DNA of 64,000 nucleotides, from contig NZ_CP114264.1 in assembly GCF_027105055.1 (NCBI RefSeq), forward strand, positions 1,364,001 to 1,428,000, written 5' to 3'. The notes under the pieces were generated by a model, which was not told the DNA's origin, did no database searches, and was given only the letters and a program-made list of their open reading frames with translations. A program made the translations under genes and the position numbers. This document shows, in pieces, positions 37,140 to 47,042 of the stretch; position 1 is the first letter of the stretch; each line of letters starts with the position of its first letter. The stretch comes from Acinetobacter sp. TR3 (GTDB lineage Bacteria; Pseudomonadota; Gammaproteobacteria; Pseudomonadales; Moraxellaceae).

Positions 37140-38843
37140 CTACTTAAATAAAATTGCTAAATCAATCACTTGAGGTGTGCTATTGGTTCCGATTGTAGAC
37201 GCATTTAGATTAGGTGTTCCATCCACATTAATTGCTAAACGTGCTCTTGGAGTTGTAATTGTAGTATCACTATTTAAATCAATACGATATAACACAGAAG
37301 GTCCAGAAGCACCTGAGACTGCTGCTAAAGCTAAGCCATTATCTCCACCCGCAATATCAAAGCCATTATCAGTGCCAAGATTAATACCTAGACTTCCAAT
37401 TAGGCTCAGGGTGCCGTTATTAGGTGGATTCTGTTTGGTTAATGTCTTATTGGTTTGATCTAGATCAAACAATTCGGTAGCAAGTGTAGCCACAGGAGTT
37501 TTAAAACTGTTGGTATAAGCGGCTGCTGTTACTTTTGCACCTGAGGCACCATTAATATCACCATCTTTAATGGTGTCACCTGTATCTACATTAATTCGTA
37601 GATTTTGGCCTGTATTACTGATGACACGTAATCGATCCGCAGTTGGATTGAAATCAACAGCAAAGCTGGTTCCATCCAATGCAGTAAAACTACTACCTGC
37701 TGCTGGTTTTAATGTGCTTACTAAGCTTGCTAAGCCAGATTCAGGATTAATCGTGTATAAATTCGCTTTATTTGTTAATCCGTAAAGTTTACCCGAATGA
37801 TCAGTTGCTGTTCTCAAACGATAGTCAATTCCCACAAATCGTTCATCAACGAGCAGACCAGTTAGTGATTTTTCAGAAACTGAGTTTGGATTATTTAAAG
37901 CAAAATTTAATAATTTATTATTGGCCGTTAAACCAAAAGCTTGTGCAGTAGAGTCAGAAGCTCTTTTCAGAGCAATTCCACGAATTCCCATCGTATTAAA
38001 ACTATTATTTAAATCACTAGAAGCAAACACGGCATCATTACTGGTTCCAACATTGGCAAGATTGAGTTGGAAGAATTTATATGCTCCAGAGGTGAGTTTA
38101 AGTACTGCGAATCCGACGTTGCTGACAGGATCAATGTCTAGGCCACCACCGCCATTCGTATTGATATCTGCACCTAATGCTGCTGAAGCTCCAAGAGTTC
38201 CAGCATTCGCATTTTGGATATAAATTCGATCACTATTTTGATCAATACTATAGAGTTTGGTTGATCCAGTTCCTGCAAATGCATTGGTATATGCACCAGC
38301 AACAATAGTAGGGTTGCTTTCTGTTAAATTGATCGCACCATCCGTAATCGTTGCGCCAGTATCCACATTAATTCGAAGGTTTTGCCCCGTATTTGTAATA
38401 ACCCTCAAACGATCTGCAACTGGATTGAAGTTCACGGTAATCAGATTTGCATCGCCTAAAATCTTAGTAAATGCTGCATTTCCATCAGTCGTATCAGTAG
38501 GATCAGCCATTAATTTTTTTATAAAAGTGGCTGAACCGGTTGCAGGATTTAAAGTATAAATATTACCTAATAATCCCACCGCATAAAGTTTTCCATCTTT
38601 CGGGCGATAATCGATTCCAACGAGTTCATCATCTGTTTGTAGACCTGTAATTTTAAGATTTGACACGATTTTATTTGGCATCATTCGATCAATTGAACTG
38701 ATCATACCGTTGTTTGTTAAGATTAAAGTGTCACCTGTATTAGTATTTGTAGTTTCTGTATCGTTGTTAGAGTCATTATTACAACCCAATAATATTAGGC
38801 TACTCAGGGTTGCTGCGGTTAAAGTTAATGATCGTTTATTCAT
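37140..38843 (-). CDS. DUF4394 lipoprotein with two repeat modules
   Basis: The 567-residue product has a lipoprotein signal (LTLTAATLSSLILLGC, cysteine near 21), an Asn/Thr-rich linker and two DUF4394 modules of about 260 residues. Each contains the sequence VGIDYR, then LYxxGxxxxxYTxNPxxG, and later NPTADRLRVISNTGQNLRIN or its variant. Repeats of this sort suggest a beta-propeller-like fold at the cell surface. The function is unknown. The two modules are similar but not identical, which indicates an old internal duplication. Confidence 0.85.
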   Translation of the reverse strand: MNKRSLTLTAATLSSLILLGCNNDSNNDTETTNTNTGDTLILTNNGMISSIDRMMPNKIVSNLKITGLQTDDELVGIDYRPKDGKLYAVGLLGNIYTLNPATGSATFIKKLMADPTDTTDGNAAFTKILGDANLITVNFNPVADRLRVITNTGQNLRINVDTGATITDGAINLTESNPTIVAGAYTNAFAGTGSTKLYSIDQNSDRIYIQNANAGTLGASAALGADINTNGGGGLDIDPVSNVGFAVLKLTSGAYKFFQLNLANVGTSNDAVFASSDLNNSFNTMGIRGIALKRASDSTAQAFGLTANNKLLNFALNNPNSVSEKSLTGLLVDERFVGIDYRLRTATDHSGKLYGLTNKANLYTINPESGLASLVSTLKPAAGSSFTALDGTSFAVDFNPTADRLRVISNTGQNLRINVDTGDTIKDGDINGASGAKVTAAAYTNSFKTPVATLATELFDLDQTNKTLTKQNPPNNGTLSLIGSLGINLGTDNGFDIAGGDNGLALAAVSGASGPSVLYRIDLNSDTTITTPRARLAINVDGTPNLNASTIGTNSTPQVIDLAILFK

Positions 38844-39175
38844 AATCGTTTATCCTGATACATATTTAAGTTATAAGAAGCTTTTGAGAAGTATTCCCTG
38901 TTATTTATTAACTGCTAGCTTCTTGTTATTGGATTGCTGTAATGAGTCTAGCCTTAGAAAAGATATCGACTTTTATTTTTAAATAAATAATTTAAAAATC
39001 TTATATTTACTTTTCTTAGATTATGTAGGGTAAAGTCGAAAGTAAATTAGTATTTTTAAGTGATTTTTGTGTATTTGAGTTTTTATTTGTAATTGTTCAC
39101 GCCAACTTCACGCTAGCTAAGAAAGTCTAAATTATTAAAGTAATTGTTGTGATAAAAATATAATGTTTAAAATCC
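38844..39175. other. gene-free AT-rich stretch
   Basis: This is the region between the DUF4394 start and the lipA terminator. It should hold the DUF4394 promoter. No coding frame or structured RNA is recognised. Confidence 0.4.
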
Positions 39176-39177
39176 CA

Positions 39178-39213
39178 AAAAATCGAGAGAATTTTAAAAA
39201 CCCTCTCGATTTC
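39178..39213 (-). terminator. terminator after lipA
   Basis: ATCGAGAG and CTCTCGAT pair around an A-rich loop. On the lipA strand the stem is followed by TTTTTTGGG. Confidence 0.75.
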
Positions 39214-39224
39214 GATATATTTAT

Positions 39225-40238
39225 TTACGCTTCTACAGTTTGAACTGCAATTTTTTTCGCTGGATCGACTTTACGTCGTACTGCTGGGACAGGTTCGCCA
39301 TGATATTGACGATCTGCGAAATAGCTAGAACGAACCATTGGCGCTGACCAAATATTTCTAAAACCTAATTTTCGACCATGTTCAGCGTAACGCTCAAATT
39401 CTTCTGGAGTCACAAAGCGATCAATCGGTGCATGTTGCTTAGAAGGCTGTAGATATTGACCAATGGTCACGTAATCTACGTCGTGCGCACGAAGGTCATC
39501 GAGTAAAGCAATCACTTCCTCTTCTGTTTCACCAATCCCAACCATCAAACCACATTTAGTTGGTACGTCAGGACAGTATTCTTTAAACATTTTTAAAAGA
39601 TTTAAAGAATGTTGATAGTCAGAACCTGGACGCATTGCTTTGTATAAGCGAGGAACTGTCTCGATATTATGATTAAAAACATCGGGTGGACATTCGGTCA
39701 TGATGCGTAAGGCAATATCCATACGCCCACGGAAATCTGGAACTAAAATTTCTAGTAAAGTTTTTGGACTGAGTGCGCGAGCTTCTTTAATACAATCCAC
39801 AAAGTGTTGAGCACCACCATCTAATAGATCATCACGGTCTACAGAAGTAATCACTGCATACTTAAGACCTAAGTTGGAAATGGTTTCGGCCATGTGGCGT
39901 GGTTCATCTGCGTCGAGTGCATTTGGTCGGCCATGCGCCACGTCACAAAACGGGCAACGGCGAGTACAAATATCACCCATGATCATAAAAGTAGCAGTAC
40001 CACCACCAAAACACTCAGGGAGGTTAGGACAGGCAGCTTCTTCACAAACAGTATGGAGTTTTTGCGAACGTAGAGTTGTTTTTATACGCTGAACCTCTTC
40101 AGGTGCAGTCATTTTGACGCGAATCCAGTCTGGTTTACGAGGCACTTCAACCGTAGGTATAACTTTTACAGGAATTCTTGCGACTTTTTCTGCGCCACGA
40201 AGTTTTAAGCCCTGTTCAGGTTTACGGTGTTCAGACAT
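39225..40238 (-). CDS. lipA: lipoyl synthase
   Basis: The 337-residue radical-SAM enzyme has both iron-sulfur sites: the auxiliary cluster in [13 protein letters not shown] near residue 64 and the SAM cluster in CTRRCPFC near 91, plus the C-terminal RSSY near 304 that ligates the auxiliary cluster. It inserts two sulfurs into octanoyl groups on lipoyl proteins such as the E2 subunits. Its length fits the family (about 320-340). It is transcribed alone and divergent from sthA. Confidence 0.95.
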   Translation of the reverse strand: MSEHRKPEQGLKLRGAEKVARIPVKVIPTVEVPRKPDWIRVKMTAPEEVQRIKTTLRSQKLHTVCEEAACPNLPECFGGGTATFMIMGDICTRRCPFCDVAHGRPNALDADEPRHMAETISNLGLKYAVITSVDRDDLLDGGAQHFVDCIKEARALSPKTLLEILVPDFRGRMDIALRIMTECPPDVFNHNIETVPRLYKAMRPGSDYQHSLNLLKMFKEYCPDVPTKCGLMVGIGETEEEVIALLDDLRAHDVDYVTIGQYLQPSKQHAPIDRFVTPEEFERYAEHGRKLGFRNIWSAPMVRSSYFADRQYHGEPVPAVRRKVDPAKKIAVQTVEA

Positions 40239-40429
40239 ATTATTTTCTACAACCTATTGCTTGAGATATTCGATTATTATAGTCAAATTTATTGGTTTAT
40301 AGGATGAATTAGGTATTCATTTTGAAAATGTGAATATATAAAATTATATGGTTGAGAAATACATCAAGCCATAGCATATTAGTTATCATATATATAGAAG
40401 TAAACAGCGAAGAGACAAAGGAGCTTTGA

Positions 40430-41845
40430 ATGCCACGTAAGAAAGAGGTCGTTGGTGGGAATGTTGTAAAATTTGATGCAGTAATTCTCGGTTCTGGCCC
40501 AGCTGGTGAAGGCGCGGCAATGAAGCTAGCTAAAGCAGGTAGACGTGTAGCGATCGTTGATATACGTGATCAACTTGGTGGTAATTGTGCTCATGTAGGA
40601 ACAATTCCCAGTAAAGCATTACGTCAAACAGTATCAAGTATTATTCGCTATCAACGTGACCCTATGTTTCAAAAAGTCGGTGAGTGGAAACAATTCACCA
40701 TGAAACAAGTGCTACGTAATGCACATAAGGTAATTCAACAGCAAGTTGATACGCATACACGTTTCTATGATCGCAACAAAATTGATGTGTTTCATGGACG
40801 TGCTTATATCCAAGATAAAAATACGGTTTTGATTTTTGGTCAAGACGGAATCAAAGATACGATCATTTGCAAGCAAATAGTGATTGCAACGGGTAGTCGC
40901 CCTTATCAACCACAAGGTTTAGATTTCAATCATCCGCGTGTATTTGATTCAGATAAAATTCTTGATTTGGATTATTCAATTCAAAAAATCATTATTTATG
41001 GTGCTGGTGTGATCGGTTGCGAATATGCTTCGATTTTCATTGGTTTAGATCATAAAGTTGATTTGATTAATACCCAACAAAAGCTTTTAAGCTACCTTGA
41101 TGATGAAATCGCAGATGCATTGTCTTATCACTTACGTGAACAAGGCGTATTGATTCGACATAATGAGCAAATTGATCGCTTAGAAACCTTTGATGATCAT
41201 GTGGTTTTACATTTGCTGAGCGGTAAGAAGATTAAAGCTGATGCCATTTTATGGTGCAACGGTCGTTCTGGTAATACAGATGGTCTTGGTTTGGAAAATG
41301 TCGGTTTAACACCGAATAACCGTGGCCAGTTGATGGTCAATGATCAATACCAAACTGAAGTTGATAACATCTATGCTGCAGGGGATGTTATTGGTTGGCC
41401 ATCACTTGCATCGGCTGCTTATGACCAAGGTCGTTGTGCAGGTGCAAATATGGTTGGTGAGAAAAATGTTAAGCCAATTAAAGATGTGCCAACAGGTATT
41501 TATACAATCCCAGAAATTTCTTCAATTGGTAAGAACGAGCAGCAATTAACTGAAGAAAAAGTACCTTATGAAGTAGGTCAGGCTTCATTCCGTCATCTAG
41601 CTCGTGCCCAAATTACGGGGGATACGGTTGGTGAATTAAAAATCTTGTTCCATCGCGATACTTTAGAAGTACTGGGTATTCACTGCTTTGGTAATAATGC
41701 GGCAGAGATTATTCACATTGGGCAAGTGGTGATGCATAGTCCAAACAATACGTTGAAGTACTTCGTTGAAACGACATTCAACTATCCAACGATGGCAGAA
41801 GCATATCGTGTAGCAGCTTTGAATGGTATGAATCGTTTGTTTTAA
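40430..41845 (+). CDS. sthA: soluble pyridine nucleotide transhydrogenase
   Basis: The 471-residue flavoprotein has the FAD loop [20 protein letters not shown] near 16. In place of the disulfide of lipoamide dehydrogenases it has [16 protein letters not shown] near 47, a single cysteine and a threonine, as typical for Sth. The NAD(P) loop [17 protein letters not shown] is near 188, and the dimer domain ends in [16 protein letters not shown]. It moves hydride between NADPH and NAD+ to balance pools. AAGGAG stands close to the ATG. A hairpin terminator follows. Confidence 0.93.
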   Translation: MPRKKEVVGGNVVKFDAVILGSGPAGEGAAMKLAKAGRRVAIVDIRDQLGGNCAHVGTIPSKALRQTVSSIIRYQRDPMFQKVGEWKQFTMKQVLRNAHKVIQQQVDTHTRFYDRNKIDVFHGRAYIQDKNTVLIFGQDGIKDTIICKQIVIATGSRPYQPQGLDFNHPRVFDSDKILDLDYSIQKIIIYGAGVIGCEYASIFIGLDHKVDLINTQQKLLSYLDDEIADALSYHLREQGVLIRHNEQIDRLETFDDHVVLHLLSGKKIKADAILWCNGRSGNTDGLGLENVGLTPNNRGQLMVNDQYQTEVDNIYAAGDVIGWPSLASAAYDQGRCAGANMVGEKNVKPIKDVPTGIYTIPEISSIGKNEQQLTEEKVPYEVGQASFRHLARAQITGDTVGELKILFHRDTLEVLGIHCFGNNAAEIIHIGQVVMHSPNNTLKYFVETTFNYPTMAEAYRVAALNGMNRLF

Positions 41846-41875
41846 ATGGCGATGGATTTAGTTCGACAAGCACCG

Positions 41876-41905
41876 AAATGCCAATCAATTTGATTGGCAT
41901 TTTGT
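41876..41905 (+). terminator. terminator after sthA
   Basis: AAATGCCAATC and GATTGGCATTT form an 11-bp stem with a short AATTT loop and a following TTG. Confidence 0.75.
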
Positions 41906-41932
41906 TATCTGGATTTAGTTAGGAAATTTGCG

Positions 41933-42415
41933 ATGAAAACTAAAATAAATAATCTAATTCTTGTAGTAATCATTTTATTGCTTGCAGCCTATTTGGGTTT
42001 TGATTTTAAAGAAAAGCAAAATACTAGAATTACTAGCAGTAACACCCAAACTTCAGTTTCAAACACCAATATTTCTGTCGATGATCAAGACAAAATCATG
42101 CAGGCTTATCAACAGCAAAGAAGCAATATTCAAGTTCAAGCGCAGGGTATTGTGAAAGCAGTTTTGTCAGATGACAATCAAGGTTCAAAACATCAGAAAA
42201 TGATTCTTAAACTTGAGAATGGTTTAACGGTTTTGATTGCACATAATATTGATTTAGCCCCAAGAATAGACGGGCTTAAAAAAGGTGATCAGCTTGAGTT
42301 TTTTGGTGAATATGAATATAGCCCAAAAGGTGGTGTGATTCATTGGACCCATCATGATCCACAAAGAAAACATATTGACGGATGGTTAAAATATAAAGGG
42401 AAAATATATCAATGA
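41933..42415 (+). CDS. DUF3465 membrane-anchored/exported protein
   Basis: The 160-residue product has an N-terminal hydrophobic anchor (NNLILVVIILLLAAYLGF), a Ser/Thr/Asn-rich linker and a C-terminal DUF3465 domain (VQAQGIVKAVLSDD, HQKMILKLENGLTVLIAHN, and GGVIHWTHHDPQ). The His-rich end is typical of this OB-fold-like family, whose role is unknown. AGGA stands eight bases ahead of the ATG at 41933. The longer frame would start in the sthA terminator. It ends in a hairpin that overlaps the stop codon. Confidence 0.8.
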   Translation: MKTKINNLILVVIILLLAAYLGFDFKEKQNTRITSSNTQTSVSNTNISVDDQDKIMQAYQQQRSNIQVQAQGIVKAVLSDDNQGSKHQKMILKLENGLTVLIAHNIDLAPRIDGLKKGDQLEFFGEYEYSPKGGVIHWTHHDPQRKHIDGWLKYKGKIYQ

Positions 42416-42427
42416 TATTTTCCCTTT
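42395..42427 (+). terminator. hairpin overlapping the DUF3465 stop codon
   Basis: AAAGGGAAAATAT and ATATTTTCCCTTT are perfect 13-bp inverted repeats with a seven-base loop that contains the stop region. Confidence 0.7.
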
Positions 42428-42455
42428 ATCACTCATTCTATTTGTATGTTCTCAA

Positions 42456-42908
42456 TCAGCTTGTAAGCGCTAATTTCTGACGAGATTTCCATTTAGGTAG
42501 GACTTTAGCTAAATAAGCGTCCATGCACCATACAGGGCCAATGAGGAGGAATTGTAAGTCTTTAAAGAAAGAAGGCTTTTTCCCTTCAACTTTGTGACCA
42601 TAAAATTGGCCAATCCAAGCAATCACAAAGACACCAATATAGAATCCTACGCCTACAGGTAAAATAATAATGAGCCACGCCATAACGGCTAACAGTGCAG
42701 CCATTGCAACAGCTAGAACAATATCCAAACGAGCATAAAATACTAAAGTGAGTACAAGAAGCAAAGCGGTGAGTAGGGTGCTAAAATGAGCTAAAATACC
42801 AATAATTGAAAAAAGAATAGCTGGGACACAAACCCAATGAATTTTTTTATTCGTTTGATTTTGATGACTGTCACTATACTCATCAAACCATGCATCAATT
42901 GACTTCAT
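42456..42908 (-). CDS. Mpo1/YGL010w-like (DUF962) membrane protein
   Basis: The 150-residue product has four hydrophobic segments (about 28-50, 52-75, 78-92, 95-105) and the family's polar markers: HQNQTNKKIHWVCVPA near 16 and QFYGHKVEGKKPSFF near 103. Yeast Mpo1 of this family is an iron-dependent dioxygenase acting on 2-hydroxy fatty acids. Bacterial members are uncharacterised, but the histidines near both ends are kept here. It is a single gene between convergent and co-directional neighbours. Confidence 0.82.
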   Translation of the reverse strand: MKSIDAWFDEYSDSHQNQTNKKIHWVCVPAILFSIIGILAHFSTLLTALLLVLTLVFYARLDIVLAVAMAALLAVMAWLIIILPVGVGFYIGVFVIAWIGQFYGHKVEGKKPSFFKDLQFLLIGPVWCMDAYLAKVLPKWKSRQKLALTS

Positions 42909-43039
42909 ATTAATTCCTTTGCTGTATTTATTTTACTTGCTCAATATACCGAATTGAATAAAAAGGGTCAAAATCATTCGCTGATATGATGTTGTTCTAA
43001 AAAGTAACTGTATTTTCTAAATTCTTTTGTCTCATAATA

Positions 43040-43067
43040 AAGAAAGCCATACTAGATGGCTTTTTCT
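43040..43067 (-). terminator. terminator after rlpA
   Basis: AAAGCCAT and ATGGCTTT pair around CTAGT. On the rlpA strand CTTTATT follows. Confidence 0.65.
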
Positions 43068-43089
43068 TGGAGAGTGTAAAACTAAGTTA

Positions 43090-43701
43090 TTAAGAACTAG
43101 GTCCATCAACTCGTTCGATGCTCACATTACCAGTACCAGAACCAGACATACCAAGTTGCTTTGCAGCACCATAAGATAAATCTAGCACTCGGTTGCCATG
43201 GAATGGACCACGATCATTTACTTTTACTACAACACTCTTGCCGTTCTCTTTATTTGTTACACGGATATAACAGTTTAAAGGAAGGCTACGGTGAGCTGCA
43301 GTTAATCCATTCATATCGAATGTTTCACCGCTTGCTGTTTTACGACCATGAAATTGACGTCCATACCAAGACGCAACGCCACTTTGGCTGAATTTACGAA
43401 CTGTGTTCGAAGCAACAGTATTCAGTTTTTCAATCACTGAAGGCTCTTCTTCAGGAATATCGATTTTTGCAGCAATCGTCTGGCGACGGATTTGGTCACC
43501 TGAACTCTCAGTGATTGAAAGACTATTAACGTTTGAAAAACGCGAATTAAAATTTTGAGAATCTTTGCTTAGTACGCGGGCAGCTAAATTAGAACCCTCC
43601 ACATCATTATTCATTGATGTCGATTGTACCATTTCCGCATGTAACGGGCTTAAACTTAAGCCTGCCGTCAGCGCTAGAATATATTTTAGCGAAAACTGCA
43701 T
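43090..43701 (-). CDS. rlpA: RlpA-family septal ring lytic transglycosylase
   Basis: The 203-residue product has a signal peptide (cleavage near 22, PLHAE) and a double-psi beta-barrel with GVASWYGRQFHGRKTASGE near 108 and VVKVNDRGPF near 150, including the catalytic-type aspartate. RlpA cuts glycan strands free of stem peptides during daughter-cell separation. There is no C-terminal SPOR domain, so recruitment to the septum must differ from P. aeruginosa RlpA. It lies downstream of rodA-mltB in the same direction, separated by a terminator. Confidence 0.88.
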   Translation of the reverse strand: MQFSLKYILALTAGLSLSPLHAEMVQSTSMNNDVEGSNLAARVLSKDSQNFNSRFSNVNSLSITESSGDQIRRQTIAAKIDIPEEEPSVIEKLNTVASNTVRKFSQSGVASWYGRQFHGRKTASGETFDMNGLTAAHRSLPLNCYIRVTNKENGKSVVVKVNDRGPFHGNRVLDLSYGAAKQLGMSGSGTGNVSIERVDGPSS

Positions 43702-43976
43702 TGTATAAACTCCTAGAGAACATGCTTTTCTATTTCAAAAAACAACTTTGAAATATAGTGCACATGTCTAATTATTCACTTTTGCAATTACTTTACTTGA
43801 GTGGATAATATTCATCGCTTACGAAGTGTGTCTAGTCTTTAACGATAAATAGTTACAAAAAGGGCAAAAACTTACAGTTTGCGGTTAAAAAATAATCAAT
43901 ATTGTAACAGAGTATATTTTTTGCTGAATATGCGATCTTTTTGCTTGATTTTTTTATTGACTTTTCAGAATGTTAT

Positions 43977-44000
43977 AAAAAAGCTAGTCTATCGACTAGC
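43977..44000 (-). terminator. terminator overlapping the mltB stop codon
   Basis: GCTAGTC and GACTAGC form a perfect stem with a four-base loop, and six Ts follow on the minus strand. The stop codon lies inside the stem-loop. Confidence 0.85.
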
Positions 44001-44990
44001 TACTTCGGTGCCCAATAACCATACTGCTGTTGCATACATACGACTTTTATTATAGGTCGTAATCACTTGGAAATTTGGATAAGTAATATAGTAAATTGGA
44101 CCAAATTGGTCTTGTAATTGAATGACATTCACTAAGTCTAAATCATCAATTTTTACCAAAGGGTCAACAGGGGAAACCCCTAATCTTTTCAATTCTCCAT
44201 AGGGAATAGGTTGGGTTAAATCCTTGGAAATAATACTATCTGGGTTGTTGCCTAAGTAACGGGCTGGAAACCCAATTGGCCGATCGCGCTGCCAACCATG
44301 TTGAGCTAAATAGTTAGCAATAGAGCCAATAGCATCTGTTGCAGAATTTCTTAAATCAATGTGACCATTTCCATCATAATCTACGCCCAACTTTTGAATA
44401 TTGCTTGGCATGAATTGCGGAAAACCAATAGCACCTGCATATGAACCGACGATACTATTTGTTGGATAACCTTCTTTATATGTCCAAGCGATCAAGGCCG
44501 CTAGTTCATCGCTAAAATAATCTGCTCGACGAGGATAACCGAAAGCGAGCGTCGCAAGCGCATCTCTAGTGACGAAAGAGCCCTTATTTGCACCATAACC
44601 TGTTTCTACACCTAAAATGCCCAGAATGACTGTTTTAGGTACGCCAAACTGCTGTTCAGCACGATTCAACGCGTCTTGATATTGATTTTTAAAGTTTGCC
44701 CCGCGTTGGATAGTGCCATCAACGAGAAACATTGAACGATATTCATACCAAGGTTTACTTTCGCCTGGGCGAGTCATGATATTGAGAATATTAGGTAAAT
44801 CTTTAGCGCCACTCATGGCTGCATCAATTTGTTCACTCGTTAAATTATAAGTTGACATTGCTTTCTGCTTAAAAGCAAAGTAATTCGGATGTGTATAAAA
44901 TTCATTTGCTTGAGCCCAATTACTGCTGACAAATAAACTGGCACTCAAACCAAGCAATTTAAAAATTTTATTTAAATTAGGAAGAAACAT
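43989..44990 (-). CDS. mltB: membrane-bound lytic murein transglycosylase B
   Basis: The 333-residue product has an N-terminal signal (SASLFVSSNWAQA, no lipobox cysteine), a lysozyme-like domain with the catalytic glutamate in GILGVETGYGANKGSF near 130, GAIGFPQFMPSNIQ near 190 and the YAQHGWQRDRPI-type region near 235. It cleaves MurNAc-GlcNAc bonds with 1,6-anhydro product formation. Here it seems to be a soluble periplasmic form rather than a lipoprotein. It begins 19 bases after the rodA stop codon, so the two are an operon. The start at 44990 avoids overlap with rodA. Its AGGA is rather far (13 bases). Confidence 0.9.
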   Translation of the reverse strand: MFLPNLNKIFKLLGLSASLFVSSNWAQANEFYTHPNYFAFKQKAMSTYNLTSEQIDAAMSGAKDLPNILNIMTRPGESKPWYEYRSMFLVDGTIQRGANFKNQYQDALNRAEQQFGVPKTVILGILGVETGYGANKGSFVTRDALATLAFGYPRRADYFSDELAALIAWTYKEGYPTNSIVGSYAGAIGFPQFMPSNIQKLGVDYDGNGHIDLRNSATDAIGSIANYLAQHGWQRDRPIGFPARYLGNNPDSIISKDLTQPIPYGELKRLGVSPVDPLVKIDDLDLVNVIQLQDQFGPIYYITYPNFQVITTYNKSRMYATAVWLLGTEVASR

Positions 44991-45009
44991 ATGTTTATAA
45001 AATTCCTCA

Positions 45010-46152
45010 TTATCGATGTGTATGAATAGACATAACCAGTCCAAAAGTAGACATCAGGGTAATAATTGCCGTCCCACCATAACTCATGAAGGGTAAAGGC
45101 ACACCAACTACGGGTAAAATACCACTGACCATACCTGCATTTACAAATACATAAACAAAAAATGACAAACCAAATGCGCCTGCAACCAAGCGACCATAGT
45201 TATGGAAGCTCTGCAATCCAATTTGGAATGTTCTAAAGATAATTGCACAATAAAGAATAATAAGCAGTGTCACGCCAATTAAGCCAAATTCTTCAGAATA
45301 AGCGGCAATAATAAAGTCGGTATGACCTTCAGGTAAGAAATGTAGATGAGATTGGGTACCTTCTAAGAACCCTTTACCAGAGAATCCTCCTGAGCCAATC
45401 GCAGTTTTAGACTGAATAATGTTCCAACCTGTGCCTAGAGCATCTGCTTCAGGATCTAATAATGTAAGAACACGCTGACGTTGATAATCATGCAGTAAAA
45501 ATTCCCAAGCAATTGGAATAATAATTGCAGCTAGACCTGCGGCTGCAGCGATGAGTCGCCAAGATAAACCACTTAAAAACAGTACGAAAATACCACTAGC
45601 CAGAATCAGTAGTGATGTACCTAAGTCAGGCTGTTCTGCAATAAGTAGAAAAGGTACGACAATCAACATCAATGACAGTACAACTTGTGAAAGGCTCGGA
45701 GGTAATGCTTTTCGTGATAGAAACCAAGCAATCATCATTGGCATGCCAATCTTCATAAATTCACTGGGTTGCACACTGCCGAAGCCTGGTATATCAATCC
45801 AACGTTGTGCTCCCATACGGACTTCACCAAAAATGACGACTGCTACTAATGAAAGTACACCAAATACATAAAAATAAGGTGAAAATGCCTGATATACCTT
45901 GGGGGGGATTTGAGCCAAACTACACATAACAACAAAGCCAATCCCAAAGCTCATTGCTTGCTTACTGACTAGTCCGACATCTTGGGCCGAAGCACTATAT
46001 AAAACCGTGAGTCCAAGTAAGGCATTTAGAACCAAAAAAGAACAAAGCCAAGGATCGATATGCAATTGTTGCCAACGAGAGGGCTGTGCAGCTGTACTCA
46101 AGCCATCACGAGGTGCTTGACGTAAAAATTTGTATTGTGAGCTTGGAGACAT
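45010..46152 (-). CDS. rodA: peptidoglycan glycosyltransferase RodA (SEDS)
   Basis: The 380-residue membrane protein has ten hydrophobic segments and SEDS signatures: GFGSVQPSEFMKIGMPMMIA near 122, AEQPDLGTSLLI near 170, KTAIGSGGFSGKGFLEGTQS near 248, LPEGHTDFIIAAYSEEFGLI near 273 and PLPFMSYGGTAII near 355. RodA polymerises glycan in the elongasome with PBP2. Its length matches E. coli MrdB (370). It is the first gene of the rodA-mltB unit. No pbp2 gene is adjacent in this window. Confidence 0.93.
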   Translation of the reverse strand: MSPSSQYKFLRQAPRDGLSTAAQPSRWQQLHIDPWLCSFLVLNALLGLTVLYSASAQDVGLVSKQAMSFGIGFVVMCSLAQIPPKVYQAFSPYFYVFGVLSLVAVVIFGEVRMGAQRWIDIPGFGSVQPSEFMKIGMPMMIAWFLSRKALPPSLSQVVLSLMLIVVPFLLIAEQPDLGTSLLILASGIFVLFLSGLSWRLIAAAAGLAAIIIPIAWEFLLHDYQRQRVLTLLDPEADALGTGWNIIQSKTAIGSGGFSGKGFLEGTQSHLHFLPEGHTDFIIAAYSEEFGLIGVTLLIILYCAIIFRTFQIGLQSFHNYGRLVAGAFGLSFFVYVFVNAGMVSGILPVVGVPLPFMSYGGTAIITLMSTFGLVMSIHTHR

Positions 46153-46301
46153 GTGATTCTAAATCAGGTAAATCAAGGCTTCGCGAATGCTAACATAAAC
46201 GTGATCAGGACCAAAGCAAGGCTTTGTGTATCGTGTAAAAAGCAAAATAATCTTACAATTTATACGGGATAGATTATCTTGCATTTGTTATCTACGCGCA
46301 T

Positions 46302-46335
46302 AAAAAAAAGCGATGATTTTGCAATCATCGCTTTC
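46302..46335 (-). terminator. terminator after the 46.4-kb gene
   Basis: AAAGCGATGATT and AATCATCGCTTT pair around TTGC, with eight Ts following on the minus strand. Confidence 0.88.
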
Positions 46336-46349
46336 TCGTTATCTCGAAC

Positions 46350-47009
46350 TTATTTTTGTACCAATAACTGATCGAAATGTTTAGTAAACACTTCGAGTTC
46401 AACTTGGCTTAAGCTCGGGATTAATTTTTTAATAACGATATGAACAGCTGTCTCTACGCCACTTGTTGCAACGCTTGCAACACCACGTTTTACCATACCA
46501 AGACCTAAAGTCTTGTTGTATTCAGTCATAAAGTGATGAATGAGTGCATCAGCAAAAGATTTAAATTGATGTGTTAAAGCATCACGTTGTTCTTTGCCAT
46601 TTCCAGCAGCGACTTCAGCAAAACTCTTTTTCATTTCAGAAACAAGTGCATCAGGTAGAGCAGTACCAATACGTTGTTTACCTTCATTATCAGTAAACAA
46701 GCTTTTTTCCATAAATGCCAATGATTCTAAAACTTGTTCATTAGAAGCTTTGCCTAATAATTGCTTCATTAATGTAGAAACAATACTACGAATCTTTTGT
46801 GCGAGTTCTTCAGTTGTATCTCGTTTATCACTTGGTGGAAATTGTTGAACCAAATGAACCAACATGGTGTCAATTAACTCATCAGTAAGCTGTAGAGAAA
46901 TTTTGTCACGTAAAGGGTACTGTGGCTCTTTACTATCACGGTTGGCTTGTGCAAGTTGAATGTCCTGACTCAACGCTGCAGATGGAAGAATACCGAAATA
47001 ACTGGTCAT
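46350..47009 (-). CDS. unknown soluble helical protein
   Basis: I do not recognise this 219-residue protein. It is predicted all-helical (ELIDTMLVHLVQQFPPSDKR, ELAQKIRSIVSTLMKQLLG, FKSFADALIHHFMTEYNK) and lacks a signal peptide or metal motif. A Gly/Val-rich stretch near 172-190 (GMVKRGVASVATSGVETAVH) could be a membrane-associated helix. It follows queF in the same direction by 33 bases, so it may be read with the ABC-queF operon. It has its own strong terminator. Confidence 0.7.
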   Translation of the reverse strand: MTSYFGILPSAALSQDIQLAQANRDSKEPQYPLRDKISLQLTDELIDTMLVHLVQQFPPSDKRDTTEELAQKIRSIVSTLMKQLLGKASNEQVLESLAFMEKSLFTDNEGKQRIGTALPDALVSEMKKSFAEVAAGNGKEQRDALTHQFKSFADALIHHFMTEYNKTLGLGMVKRGVASVATSGVETAVHIVIKKLIPSLSQVELEVFTKHFDQLLVQK

Positions 47010-47042
47010 TGAAGAACGTCCTCTATATCAAATTTATTCGTT

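Noticed and set aside
37177..38559. Plus-strand frames of up to 100 codons across the DUF4394 gene
   Set aside because: They are antisense shadows of a gene with clear signal peptide and domain repeats.
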